DNA of 64,000 bases from Sphingomonas gei (GTDB lineage: Bacteria; Pseudomonadota; Alphaproteobacteria; Sphingomonadales; Sphingomonadaceae), in assembly GCF_004792685.1 (NCBI RefSeq), contig NZ_SRXT01000002.1, forward strand, positions 124,001 through 188,000. The letters run 5' to 3'. The translations under genes and the position numbers were made by a program. Below the pieces are notes generated by a model, which saw nothing but the letters and a program-made list of their open reading frames with translations, had not been told where the DNA came from and did no database searches. Shown piece by piece: positions 1 to 8,202 of this stretch; the first letter of the stretch is position 1; each line of letters opens with the position of its first letter.

Positions 1-360
1 GCGTGGCAGCGGCTGCCCGCGGCGCCGGTGGCGGCGATCGACAGCGTCGAGGGTCTGAGCATGTCGGGCACCGGCTTCGCGCTGCCCGCCGATGCCTATG
101 GCGTGGACATCGACGCGGCCGGCGAAGGCTGGGTGCGGGGCAGCGCCGCGATCGCCGCCGGGCGGCTTCGGGTGGGATATTCGGCGGGACTGGCGGCGGA
201 GTATGGCGGGCTTCCGGCGCCGCTGGCGCAGGGTGTGGTGCTGCTCGCCAGCCATTTGTTCGAGGCGCGCGCGAGCGGCGGTGCGCCGCCGGCGGCAGTC
301 GCGGCGCTGTGGCGGCCGTGGCGGCGGGTGCGGCTCGAGGCCGTGCGGCGATCGGCATGA
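1..360 (+). CDS. GTA head-tail connector protein (gp6-like), 5' truncated
   Basis: The frame is open from the first base and ends at 360, so the start lies upstream; a GTG at 28 is in frame but falls inside the conserved part. The visible 119 residues include a WQRLP motif, an AIDSVEG stretch, the segment around GWVRGSAAI, and a C-terminal WRPWRRVRL motif, as in the connector proteins that seal the head-tail junction of GTA particles. The next gene starts at 357 in an ATGA overlap. Assignment rests on sequence feel plus gene order. Confidence 0.72.
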   Translation, partial: AWQRLPAAPVAAIDSVEGLSMSGTGFALPADAYGVDIDAAGEGWVRGSAAIAAGRLRVGYSAGLAAEYGGLPAPLAQGVVLLASHLFEARASGGAPPAAVAALWRPWRRVRLEAVRRSA

Positions 361-563
361 ACGGACTGGAGGCGCGCGCCGAGGCGGCGGGCGAGCGCGC
401 GGCGGCACGGGCGGCGCTGCGGCTGCGCGATGCCGCGCGCGGGGCTCTGCCCGGGCTTTCGGTCGAGGCCGAGGCGGGGCGCGTGGTGATTTCGGGACGC
501 GGATTGTGGCGGCGCTGGCTGCGCGACGGCGCGCTGCGCTGGCCGGGAGGATGGCTGCGATGA
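357..563 (+). CDS. Small GTA-locus protein, 68 residues
   Basis: This short ORF starts with the ATG of an ATGA overlap with the connector gene and ends in another ATGA overlap with the DUF3168 gene at 560, which is strong positional support for translation. The product is Arg/Ala-rich and predicted helical in its first half, with a short strand-like segment (VEAEAGRVVISGRGLWRRWL) near the end. Sphingomonad GTA loci commonly have a small unnamed gene here. I do not recognise a domain; it could be a shortened tail-completion protein. Confidence 0.6.
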   Translation: MNGLEARAEAAGERAAARAALRLRDAARGALPGLSVEAEAGRVVISGRGLWRRWLRDGALRWPGGWLR

Positions 564-961
564 GCGCGCATGTGAGATTGACCGAAGCGGTCGAGGCATT
601 GCTGGGATCGCATTCCGGGCTGGGCGTCGTCGTCAACGGCGTGTTCGATTCGCCGCCGCAGCGCGCGGTGCGGCCATTCGCGGTGATCGAGGACGCGGTG
701 CTGGTCGACTGGAGCACCAAGGACATGATCGGGCGCGAGGGCCGGCTGGCGGTGGCGCTGTTCGAGGCGGGCGAAGACCGCAAGCGGCTGCGCGCGCTCG
801 CCGACCGGATCGCCGCGGCGATCCCCGAGCTGCCGCGCGAGTTGGGCGAGGGGTGGCGGATCGCCAGCCTGGCCTTCGTGCGCAGCCGGGTCTTTCGCGA
901 GGGGCCGGGGCTGTGCGCGGCGATGGTCGAGTTCCGGGTGCGGATGCTGCAGGCGAATTGA
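560..961 (+). CDS. DUF3168 family tail-completion protein (GTA gp8-like)
   Basis: This 133-residue protein has features of the DUF3168 tail terminator family: an N-terminal amphipathic helix (VRLTEAVEALLGSH), a VFDSPPQRAVRPFAVIED segment and a C-terminal strand ending VEFRVRML. Family members cap the growing tail tube at the head end. A GGAGG at 546-550 sits nine bases before the ATG at 560; the in-frame ATG at 551 is too close to that site, so 560 is preferred. Confidence 0.78.
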   Translation: MSAHVRLTEAVEALLGSHSGLGVVVNGVFDSPPQRAVRPFAVIEDAVLVDWSTKDMIGREGRLAVALFEAGEDRKRLRALADRIAAAIPELPRELGEGWRIASLAFVRSRVFREGPGLCAAMVEFRVRMLQAN

Positions 962-972
962 GGAGAAAGAAT

Positions 973-1380
973 ATGGCGGCGGAGAAGGGTAGCGCGTTCC
1001 TGCTCAAGGTGGGGAATGGCGGGTCACCGGTGAGCTTCACCACGGTGGCGGGGCTGCGCACGACGCAGCTGAGCGTCAATGGCGAGGCGGTGGTGATCAC
1101 GTCGAAGGATTCGGGCGGGTGGCGCGAATTGCTGTCGGGCGCCGGGGTGCGTTCGGTGAGCGTGTCGGGCGCCGGGGTGTTCACCGGATCGGCGGCGGAA
1201 GGGCGCGTCAAGGCCAATGCGCTGGCGGGGCTGATCGACGAGTATCGGCTGAGCTTCGAGAGCGGCGAGAGCATGACCGGGCGCTTCCTGGTGACTCGGC
1301 TCGATTATGCCGGGGATTTCAATGGCGAGCGGAGCTACACGCTGAGCCTCGAGAGTTCGGGGCCGGTGGTGTCGGCATGA
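973..1380 (+). CDS. Major tail tube protein, TP901-1 family (GTA gp9-like)
   Basis: The 135-residue product matches the TP901-1 major tail protein family: FLLKVGNGG near the N-terminus, a FTTVAGLRTTQLSVNG segment and an SGWRELLSGAG-like turn. Subunits form the tail tube. AGGAGAAAGA at 961-970 is a good ribosome-binding site for the ATG at 973. The gene overlaps the following gp10-like gene by an ATGA. Confidence 0.88.
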   Translation: MAAEKGSAFLLKVGNGGSPVSFTTVAGLRTTQLSVNGEAVVITSKDSGGWRELLSGAGVRSVSVSGAGVFTGSAAEGRVKANALAGLIDEYRLSFESGESMTGRFLVTRLDYAGDFNGERSYTLSLESSGPVVSA

Positions 1381-1685
1381 GCGCCAACCCCGTGCGCGGC
1401 GAAGCGGAAGTGCGCATCGCCGGCGAGATCCTGGTGCTGCGGCCGAGCTTTGCGGCGCTGGTCGCGGCGGAGGGCGAGATCGGGCCGTTGTTCGCATTGG
1501 TCGAGCGCGCCGCCGAGGGGCGGCTGGGGCTGGCTGAGATGGTCGCCTTGTTCTGGCATTGCCTGCGCGAACGGCCCGAACGGCTGACGCGGGAGGCTTT
1601 TGCCGAGGGCGTGACGGCGCGCGGGCTGGCGGCGAACACGCCGGCGCTCAAGGCGCTGCTCGGGCAGATATTGGCGGGGCGGTGA
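1377..1685 (+). CDS. GTA gp10-like protein (tail tube associated)
   Basis: The 102-residue protein matches the GTA gp10 family: N-terminal NPVRGEAEVRIAGE, then LRPSFAALVAAEGEIG, typical of the short proteins encoded between tail tube and chaperone genes. The start ATG overlaps the previous stop codon (ATGA at 1377), and the stop overlaps the GTG of the next gene. In phages this position often encodes a tail-assembly chaperone; the exact role in GTAs is inferred. Confidence 0.8.
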   Translation: MSANPVRGEAEVRIAGEILVLRPSFAALVAAEGEIGPLFALVERAAEGRLGLAEMVALFWHCLRERPERLTREAFAEGVTARGLAANTPALKALLGQILAGR

Positions 1686-1873
1686 CGTTCGTTGATGCGG
1701 CCCTGCGCCTGGCAGGTGTGTCCGGGCTCGCGTTCGGCTGGACGCCGGACATTTTCTGGAATGCGACTCCGGCGGAGCTCGGCGCACTGGTGCAGGCGCT
1801 GGTCGGCGAGACGATGGCGCCGCCCGCGGCCTCCGACATCACGCGGCTCAAGGAGCTTTTTCCCGATGGATGA
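1682..1873 (+). CDS. Phage tail assembly chaperone (DUF2376-like)
   Basis: The 63-residue product contains the GWTPDIFWNATPAEL motif of the small tail assembly chaperone family encoded between gp10 and the tape measure in GTA loci. The start is a GTG at 1682 forming a GTGA overlap with the preceding stop; no ATG is available further in without losing the conserved region. The stop overlaps the tape-measure start at 1866. Confidence 0.78.
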   Translation: MTFVDAALRLAGVSGLAFGWTPDIFWNATPAELGALVQALVGETMAPPAASDITRLKELFPDG

Positions 1874-2429
1874 AGAGATCGAACGGATGATCGTCAGCGT
1901 GCGGGCGGACACGCGCGGCTTCGCCCGCGACGTGGCGGAGATGCGCGGGCAGATCGAGGGACCGCTGGAAGCCGGCGCCGACCGCGCCGGACGCGCGATC
2001 GAGGCGGCGCTGCTACGCGCGGTGCGGACCGGCAAGTTCGGGTTCGAGGATCTGCGCAAGATGGCGCTGTCGGTAATGGACGCAATCGCGGAGGCGGCGC
2101 TGCGCCAGGGACTGGCGGCGCTGGGCGGCGGCGGGTCGAACGGCGGGGGATTGCTGGGCGCGATAATCGGTGCGCTCGGCGGATCGCCCGCGCGCGCGAC
2201 CGGCGGGCCCGTGAGCCCCGGGCGGCCTTATTGGGTCGGCGAGCGCGGGCCGGAGCTGTTCGTGCCGGCGAGCGCGGGCGCGGTGGCGGCGCCGGTGGCG
2301 GGCGCGGCGCGCGAGGTGCGGGTGGCGATCACGATCAATGCGGGTGCGGGCGAGGCGCCGCGGGCGCTGGCGCAATCGAGCCGGCAAGTGGCGCGCGCGG
2401 TGAAGGCGGCGCTGGCGGGAGTGGAATAG
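1866..2429 (+). CDS. Tail tape measure protein (GTA gp11-like)
   Basis: This 187-residue protein has an N-terminal helical part (VSVRADTRGFARDVAEMRGQ), a glycine/alanine-rich hydrophobic centre at about residues 94-120, and a PYWVGERGPELFVP motif typical of the C-terminal part of tape measure proteins. Tape measures set tail length and occupy the tube lumen. It is very short, consistent with the short tails of GTAs. A REP-like inverted repeat follows the stop, the only real gap in the cluster. Confidence 0.82.
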   Translation: MDEEIERMIVSVRADTRGFARDVAEMRGQIEGPLEAGADRAGRAIEAALLRAVRTGKFGFEDLRKMALSVMDAIAEAALRQGLAALGGGGSNGGGLLGAIIGALGGSPARATGGPVSPGRPYWVGERGPELFVPASAGAVAAPVAGAAREVRVAITINAGAGEAPRALAQSSRQVARAVKAALAGVE

Positions 2430-2439
2430 CAATACGGGC

Positions 2440-2570
2440 TCCCCTCCCTGCAAGGGAGGGGCAGGGGGTGGGTGCGCCGCGACAGCGGCGCCCGGCGGCA
2501 AGGTCGAAGACGAGGCATCGAGCCTCGCCTCCGACACCCACCCCCGACCCCTCCCTTGCAGGGAGGGGAG
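2440..2570. repeat. Long inverted repeat (REP pair) inside the GTA operon
   Basis: Two 36-base arms, 2440-2475 and 2535-2570, are inverted copies with about two mismatches; each also holds its own short palindrome (CTCCCTGCAAGGGAG and its complement). A second pair of the same family lies at 55308-55445. The form is that of a REP doublet (REPIN). It lies between tape measure and hub genes, so it could form a large mRNA stem affecting expression of the distal GTA genes. Confidence 0.8.
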
Positions 2571-2590
2571 ATCGAAGCCGGGGAGGGTAT

Positions 2591-4840
2591 ATGGCGCATT
2601 GGCTGGCATCCGGGCGGCGTGGGCAGATCGAAGGCGTGATTTCGCGCTTCGACCCTGTCTATTGGACCGTCAATTTCCCGCGGCCGATGATGGCGAGCGT
2701 GGTGACGATCGCGCCGGACGCGCTGCGCGTCGATGCGGTCTTCTATCGGCAGGATGATCTCGCGGGGCTGATCTGGGAGGCCGAGGATCGGCACGACCAC
2801 CCGCTGCTGCGCTACGACACCGACCGCGACTTTCGCGGGTGCCGGCTGCGGTTTCGCTGGCGGTCGGCGGGGGTGCTGGCGCTCGACCAAGTGAGCGGGC
2901 CGGTGCTGACGATCGAGGGGCGCGACGCCGCAGGCAACCCGCGCGCCTGGTATGTGCGGTTGTGGAATTATGCCAGCGGCACGCCCGAGGATGCGCTGGT
3001 GTCGATCGACTTCGCCAGCGTCCAGGGCGGCTATCTGTTGCCGGGCGAGGCCGACCCGGTGTTCGCTGGCGATGTCGACCGGATGTTCGTGTCGCTGGTG
3101 CCGGACGGCTATTCGGGGGCCGACGCGGCGCTGGCGGGGCCGGTCGAGGCCTGGGTCGAGCTGAGCGACATCGCCTGCGACGGGCCGGGCTCGGTGCTGG
3201 CGATCGGCGATGTGGTGGTGCCCGAGCACGGGTTGCAGATCGCCAATGGCTATGACGATTGCTACCATCTGACGCCGGCGCGCGTGCTGCGCAACGCGCT
3301 CCAGCTCGGCTATCGCGGGAGCATCCTGCATTATGTCGGGATGAGCCATTATTTCCGGCTCGAGCCCAATTCGGGCGGCTATTATGTCGGCCTGGCCGGG
3401 GGCACGCTCAACGTGGCGTGCGCGGCGTGGCATGCGGATTTCGCGGTGCGGGCGAAGGCGCTCGGCTATGACGTGATCTGGTCTTTGTCGTACGAATTGC
3501 TCGACCGGCATTGCTGGAACGACTGGAAGCAGCGCGCCGCCGACGGATCGCCGGGGCTGACCGGCTGGAGCCCGCCTTCGGCCCTGCTGTCGCCGGCGCA
3601 TGCGGGGGCGATGCAGTATCTGCGGGTGGTGGCGCTGGCATTCGTCGGGATCGCGCAAGGTGCCGGGTTGGCGGTCAAGTTCCAGATTGGCGAGCCGTGG
3701 TGGTGGGTGATGCCCGACGGGCGGCTGTGCATCCATGATGCCGCCGCGAAGGCCGAGCTCGACGATCCGCCGGAGCAGAATGTCCGCGGGGCAGTGGACA
3801 CCGCGGTGCTCGACGCGGCGGGCGCGCTGCTCGCGGCGTCGACACTGGCGCTGCGCGACGTGGTCCGCTGGGCGCCGGGGGCGGAGGTGCTGCTGCTGGC
3901 CTATCTGCCGACGGTGCTCGACCGCGCGATGCCCGAGCTGAAGCGCGCCAATCTGCCGCTCGGCTGGGCGGCGCCGGCATTCGATGTGCTGCAGCTCGAG
4001 GATTATGACTGGGCGGCGGCGGGCAACGCCTCGGCCAGCGCGAAGGGCGTCGCGCTGGCCGAGGCGCGGCTCGGCTATCCGGCTGCGGCGCAGCATTATC
4101 TCGCGGGGTTCGTGCTCAATACGGCGGACAAGGCGCAGTGGCGGCCGATCGCGGCGGCGGCAGCGCGGGGACGCGCGCGGGGGGTCGCGGCGACCTTTAT
4201 CTGGGCGCTGCCGCAGGTGCTGCGCGACGGCTTCGTGCATTTCGAGCAGGAGGATGAAGTGGACGCATTCGACGATGTGCTGTTCCCGCTCGCGCTGGGC
4301 CGCGAGGCGGAGGTGGCGCCCGAAGTGTCGACCGCGATCGTCACCAGCGCGGGCGGGCGCGAGAACCGCAATGCCGAATGGGCCGAGGCGCGGCTGCGCT
4401 ACGATGTCGGGCCCGGGGTGCGATCGGAGAGCGACATCGCCGCGCTGCTCGGGTTCTTCCGGGCGCGGATGGGTCCGGCGCGCGGGTTCCGATTGCGGGA
4501 TCCGTTCGATCATCACGGCGAGGGCGAAGTGCTCGGTACCGGCGACGGCGTCGAGGCGCGGTTTCAATTGGTCCGGCGCTATGGCGACGTCGTGCGGCGG
4601 ATTACCCGGCCAGTGGGCGGCAGCGTGCGCGTTGCGGTGGATGGGCTCGCGACCGAGGCATTCGCGCTTGCTGGTGGGGTGGTGACGCTCGACGTGCCGC
4701 CGGCGGCGGGAGCGGTGGTGACCGCGAGCTTCGATTTCGACGTGCCCGTGCGCTTTGCCGAGGACCGGCTGAACGTGAGCCGCGCGACCTATCTGGCGGG
4801 GGCGGCGGCTTCGGTGCCGCTGGTCGAGGTGCGCGAATGA
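2591..4840 (+). CDS. GTA tail/hub protein: TIM-barrel-like N-terminal region plus DUF2460
   Basis: The product has 749 residues. The last ~200, from ENRNAEWAEARLRYDVGPG, match the DUF2460 / TIGR02217 family (GTA gp12). The first ~540 are far longer than in Rhodobacter gp12 and look like a carbohydrate-active TIM barrel: strand-like blocks VIWSLSYELL, VKFQIGEPWWWV, VLQLEDYDW and VAATFIWALP, with acidic residues at strand ends. ATG 2591 follows GGGAGGGT. It overlaps the DUF2163 gene by ATGA. Cell-surface glycan binding or cleavage is inference. Confidence 0.78.
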   Translation: MAHWLASGRRGQIEGVISRFDPVYWTVNFPRPMMASVVTIAPDALRVDAVFYRQDDLAGLIWEAEDRHDHPLLRYDTDRDFRGCRLRFRWRSAGVLALDQVSGPVLTIEGRDAAGNPRAWYVRLWNYASGTPEDALVSIDFASVQGGYLLPGEADPVFAGDVDRMFVSLVPDGYSGADAALAGPVEAWVELSDIACDGPGSVLAIGDVVVPEHGLQIANGYDDCYHLTPARVLRNALQLGYRGSILHYVGMSHYFRLEPNSGGYYVGLAGGTLNVACAAWHADFAVRAKALGYDVIWSLSYELLDRHCWNDWKQRAADGSPGLTGWSPPSALLSPAHAGAMQYLRVVALAFVGIAQGAGLAVKFQIGEPWWWVMPDGRLCIHDAAAKAELDDPPEQNVRGAVDTAVLDAAGALLAASTLALRDVVRWAPGAEVLLLAYLPTVLDRAMPELKRANLPLGWAAPAFDVLQLEDYDWAAAGNASASAKGVALAEARLGYPAAAQHYLAGFVLNTADKAQWRPIAAAAARGRARGVAATFIWALPQVLRDGFVHFEQEDEVDAFDDVLFPLALGREAEVAPEVSTAIVTSAGGRENRNAEWAEARLRYDVGPGVRSESDIAALLGFFRARMGPARGFRLRDPFDHHGEGEVLGTGDGVEARFQLVRRYGDVVRRITRPVGGSVRVAVDGLATEAFALAGGVVTLDVPPAAGAVVTASFDFDVPVRFAEDRLNVSRATYLAGAAASVPLVEVRE

Positions 4841-5643
4841 GCTGGCTCGATGGCGAACTCACCAGCCTGGCCTTGTGCTGGCGGATCGACCGGCGCGACG
4901 GCGTGACGATCGGAGTCACCGCGCATGACCGCGACCTGGAAATCGACGGGCTGGTCTATCGCGCGGCGCCGGGGATGACGCCGAGCGCGATCAGCCGCAG
5001 CGCGGGGCTCGACGCCGACAGCATGGACGTGACCGGCGCGCTGACCAGCGCGGCGATCGGCGAGGCGGATCTGCTGGCCGGGCGCTGGGACGGGGCGCGG
5101 GTGGCGTTGTTCATGACCGACTGGAGCGGGCCTGGCGAGAAGGTGCCGCTCGGCGAAGGCAGCATCGGCGCAGTCGAGACGCGCGGCGATGTGCTGACCG
5201 CCGAATTGCGCGGGCTGGCGGCGGCGCTCGAGCGGCCGGTGGTCGAGGAGACGTCGCCCGAATGCCGCGCGATGCTCGGCGATCGGCGCTGCCGGGTCGC
5301 GATGGCGGGGCGGCGGCGGTTCGCGCGGGTGACGGCGGCGAGCGAGGCGGTGCTGACACTGGATGCAGCGGAGCCGAGTGCCAATGCCTATGGCGGCGGG
5401 CGGCTGCGCTGGTTCGGCGGAGCGAATTCGGGGCTGGAGGATATGATTGCGCGCTCGGAAGGGGCGACGGTGACCTTGCGGCGCCCGCCGCGCTTTGGCG
5501 CTCTGGGTGCGTTGGTCGAGATCGAGCAGGGCTGCGACAAAAGGCTGGCGACCTGTGCGGCGCGGTTCGGCAACGCGGCGAATTTCCGCGGCGAACCGTA
5601 TCTGCCGGGGATCGACCTGCTGACTCGCTACCCCGGCGCATGA
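4837..5643 (+). CDS. DUF2163 family tail protein (GTA gp13-like)
   Basis: The 268-residue protein matches the DUF2163 / phage_BR0599 family: CWRIDRRDGVTIGVTAHDRDL at the start (Trp-x-Ile, then Gly-x-Thr-x-His-Asp), YRAAPGM, and a cysteine pair region ECRAMLGDRRCRV, with a further cluster GCDKRLATCAARFGN near the C-terminus that in the family binds a metal site. It is part of the tail hub/baseplate. ATGA overlaps occur at both ends. Confidence 0.86.
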   Translation: MSWLDGELTSLALCWRIDRRDGVTIGVTAHDRDLEIDGLVYRAAPGMTPSAISRSAGLDADSMDVTGALTSAAIGEADLLAGRWDGARVALFMTDWSGPGEKVPLGEGSIGAVETRGDVLTAELRGLAAALERPVVEETSPECRAMLGDRRCRVAMAGRRRFARVTAASEAVLTLDAAEPSANAYGGGRLRWFGGANSGLEDMIARSEGATVTLRRPPRFGALGALVEIEQGCDKRLATCAARFGNAANFRGEPYLPGIDLLTRYPGA

Positions 5644-6035
5644 GCCCCGGTGAGCGCACCGTGGCGGCGGCGCGGAGCGCGCTCGGCGTGCGGTTTCGGC
5701 TGCATGGGCGCGACACCGAGGGACTCGACTGTGTCGGGCTGGCGGCACTGGCGCTGCGCGCGGCGGGGGTCGGCGCCCCTGTGCCGAGTGGCTATGCGCT
5801 GCGTTCCGACAATGTCGCGCGGGTCGTCGCCATGATCGAAGCGGCGGGGCTGGTGGCGGTGACCGACGCGCGGGCCGGGGACTTGCTGTTGCTCCGCGCG
5901 GGGCCGGGCCAGCTGCATTTCGCGATCCAGACCGAGGATGGCGTGATCCATGCCGACGCGATGCTGCGGCGGGTGGTGGAGCGCAGCGCATTGCCCTGGC
6001 CGGTGCTCGGGCGCTGGCGGCCGGAAGGAGACTGA
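5640..6035 (+). CDS. NlpC/P60 family cell-wall peptidase (GTA gp14-like)
   Basis: The 131-residue protein is a compact NlpC/P60 domain. The catalytic cysteine is C31 in GLDCVGL and the likely catalytic histidine is H93 in QLHFAIQ. GTA and phage tail peptidases of this kind cut peptidoglycan stem peptides during DNA delivery. It starts in an ATGA overlap with DUF2163 and lies one base before the host-specificity gene, so stoichiometric co-translation is likely. Confidence 0.87.
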   Translation: MSPGERTVAAARSALGVRFRLHGRDTEGLDCVGLAALALRAAGVGAPVPSGYALRSDNVARVVAMIEAAGLVAVTDARAGDLLLLRAGPGQLHFAIQTEDGVIHADAMLRRVVERSALPWPVLGRWRPEGD

Positions 6036-6036
6036 G

Positions 6037-8202
6037 ATGGCGACGGTGATATTGACGGTCGCCGGCAGCCTAATCGGCGGGCCGGTGGGCGGCGCGATCG
6101 GCGCGATGATCGGCAACAGCATCGACCGCGAAGTGCTGTTCAGGCCCAAGGGGCGGGAGGGCCCGCGGCTGACCGAATTGCGCGTGCAGACTTCATCCTA
6201 CGGCACGCAGATACCGAAGCTGTTCGGGACGATGCGCGTCGCCGGATCGGTGATCTGGGCGACCGACCTGATCGAGCATCGCAGCAAGCAGAGCGGTGGC
6301 AAGGGCCGGCCGAGCGTGACGAACTTCAGCTATACCGCGTCGTTCGCGGTGGCGCTGTCGATGCGGCGGATCCTGGGCGTCGGGCGCATCTGGGCGGACG
6401 GCAAATTGCTGCGCGGCGCGGCGGGCGACTTCAAGACGCGCTGCGGGTTCCGGCTGTATCTCGGCGGCGAGGATCAGCAGCCGGACCCGCTGATCGCCGC
6501 GGCCGAGGGGATCGCGATGACGCCGGCGCATCGCGGGCTCGCTTATGCGGTGTTCGAGGATCTCGAACTCGCCGATTTCGGCAATCGCATCCCCTCGCTG
6601 AGCTTCGAAGTGATCGCCGATGCCGATGCGCTGCCGGCCGGCAGGATCGCCGCCGAATTGAGTGCGGAGATGCTCATGGCGCCGGAAGCCACGGTCCTGC
6701 TCGCGGGCTTTGCTGCTTCGGGCGCGAGCGTGCGCGCCGCCGTGGAGACGCTGGCCGGGGCCGCGGGGGGCTGGTTCCGCGCCGAGGCGCGAGCGCTGAC
6801 GCTGCTGAGCGGCGCCGGCGTGGCGCTGCCGCTGAGCGATGCGGCCGTCGGCGACGCGCAGGGCGGCCGGGGGCGGCGCGACATCGCGGCGGCCGAGGCG
6901 GCGCCGCGCACGCTGACGCTGGCTTATTATGAGCCGGCGCGCGACTATCAGGCCGGCGTCCAGCGCGCCGTCCGCCCCGGCGCCGGGATGCGCGAGGCGC
7001 GGATGGAATTGGCCGCGGCGATCGACGCGACCGGCGCCAGGGCGATGGCGGAGGCCGCGCTGATGCGGTTCGATCTGGAGCGCGAGCGACGCACGCTGGC
7101 GCTGCCCTGGCGCGCGCTGGGAACGCGGCCGGGCGAGCGCGTGACGATTGCCGGAGCGCCGGGGACATGGCGAGTCGATCGCTGGCGCCTGGAAAATATG
7201 GTCGTGTTGCTCGAATGCGTCGCGGTAGCCCCGGCAACCCCGGCGGGGGAAGCGAGCGGCGGGCGCGTGCTGCCGGCGCCGGACCTCGCGATCGGTGACA
7301 CGGCCGTCCATGCCTTCGAGCTCCCGCCGCTGGGCGCGCTCGCCACCGTTCCGCAGCTGGCGATCGCGGCAGGCGGGACCGGGCCAGGCTGGCGGAATGC
7401 GGCTTTCCTGCTGAGCACCGAAGGCGAAAGCTGGGTGCCCGCCGGGGCTTCGGCAATGCCCGCGGTGCTCGGGCAGATCGTGACGCCGCCGGGGGGCGCG
7501 CCGGCGCATCTCGCCGACCGGATCCACACGATCCTGGTCGAGCTCGCAAACGGCGCGATGCTGTTGGACGACACCGACGATGCCGGGCTTGCCGCCGGCG
7601 GCAATTTGGCGATGGTGGGCGACGAGCTGCTCCAATTCGCGCAGGCCGTGCCGCTTGGCGGGCGCCGATGGGCGCTTCGTGGGCTGTGGCGGGGCCGTCG
7701 GGCAACCGAGCCGGGGATCGGCAGCCAAGTGGCGGGCGACCGGTTCGTGCTGCTCGACGCGGAGTCGCTGACCATGATCGACTTGCCGCTCCAAACGATC
7801 GGCGGCGTCGCGCGCGCGCTCGCACAGGGCGCGCGCGACGAGGAAGCCGCCGAAGCGCAGGCGCAAATCCGCGGCGTAGCGCTGGTGCCCCCGGCCCCGG
7901 TTCACTTGCGGGCCCGCCTTTTGCCTGACGGCACCACCGAGATTCGCTGGGTACGGCGCAGCAGGAATGGTTGGGACTGGATCGACGGCGTCGATGCGCC
8001 GCTCGGCGAAGAAACCGAGCGCTATCGGATCCTGCTTACGGATCCGGCCGGCGAAATCAGCACGATCGAGACGAGCGAATCGCGGATCGCGCTGAGCGCA
8101 GAAACACGGTTTGCGACCAGGGCGGTCGGCGTGCGCCAGATCGGCGCGCACGGGCTCTCGCCGTCGACGATTCTGGAATTGCCGGACCCGGGAGAAGCCT
8201 GA
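6037..8202 (+). CDS. GTA host-specificity / tail tip protein (gp15-like, short form)
   Basis: The N-terminus (Gly-rich hydrophobic segment, then a region ending FGTMRVAGSVIWATDL) is the gp15 signature, followed by phage tail protein 3-like sequence (VGDELLQFAQAV, ALRGLWRGRR) and a C-terminal Fn3-like stretch (PPAPVHLRARLLPDGTTEIRW). At 721 residues it is much shorter than Rhodobacter gp15 and lacks a recognisable GTA_TIM block between these parts. The AAGGAG at 6025-6030 decides the ATG at 6037. It probably forms the tail tip that contacts recipient cells. Confidence 0.84.
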   Translation: MATVILTVAGSLIGGPVGGAIGAMIGNSIDREVLFRPKGREGPRLTELRVQTSSYGTQIPKLFGTMRVAGSVIWATDLIEHRSKQSGGKGRPSVTNFSYTASFAVALSMRRILGVGRIWADGKLLRGAAGDFKTRCGFRLYLGGEDQQPDPLIAAAEGIAMTPAHRGLAYAVFEDLELADFGNRIPSLSFEVIADADALPAGRIAAELSAEMLMAPEATVLLAGFAASGASVRAAVETLAGAAGGWFRAEARALTLLSGAGVALPLSDAAVGDAQGGRGRRDIAAAEAAPRTLTLAYYEPARDYQAGVQRAVRPGAGMREARMELAAAIDATGARAMAEAALMRFDLERERRTLALPWRALGTRPGERVTIAGAPGTWRVDRWRLENMVVLLECVAVAPATPAGEASGGRVLPAPDLAIGDTAVHAFELPPLGALATVPQLAIAAGGTGPGWRNAAFLLSTEGESWVPAGASAMPAVLGQIVTPPGGAPAHLADRIHTILVELANGAMLLDDTDDAGLAAGGNLAMVGDELLQFAQAVPLGGRRWALRGLWRGRRATEPGIGSQVAGDRFVLLDAESLTMIDLPLQTIGGVARALAQGARDEEAAEAQAQIRGVALVPPAPVHLRARLLPDGTTEIRWVRRSRNGWDWIDGVDAPLGEETERYRILLTDPAGEISTIETSESRIALSAETRFATRAVGVRQIGAHGLSPSTILELPDPGEA

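Noticed and set aside
2228..4567. Very long open frame on the minus strand (779 codons) opposite the GTA hub gene
   Set aside because: GC-rich coding DNA leaves the opposite strand open. The product is Arg/His/Pro-rich without domains, and the plus-strand gene has a known family and coupled neighbours.
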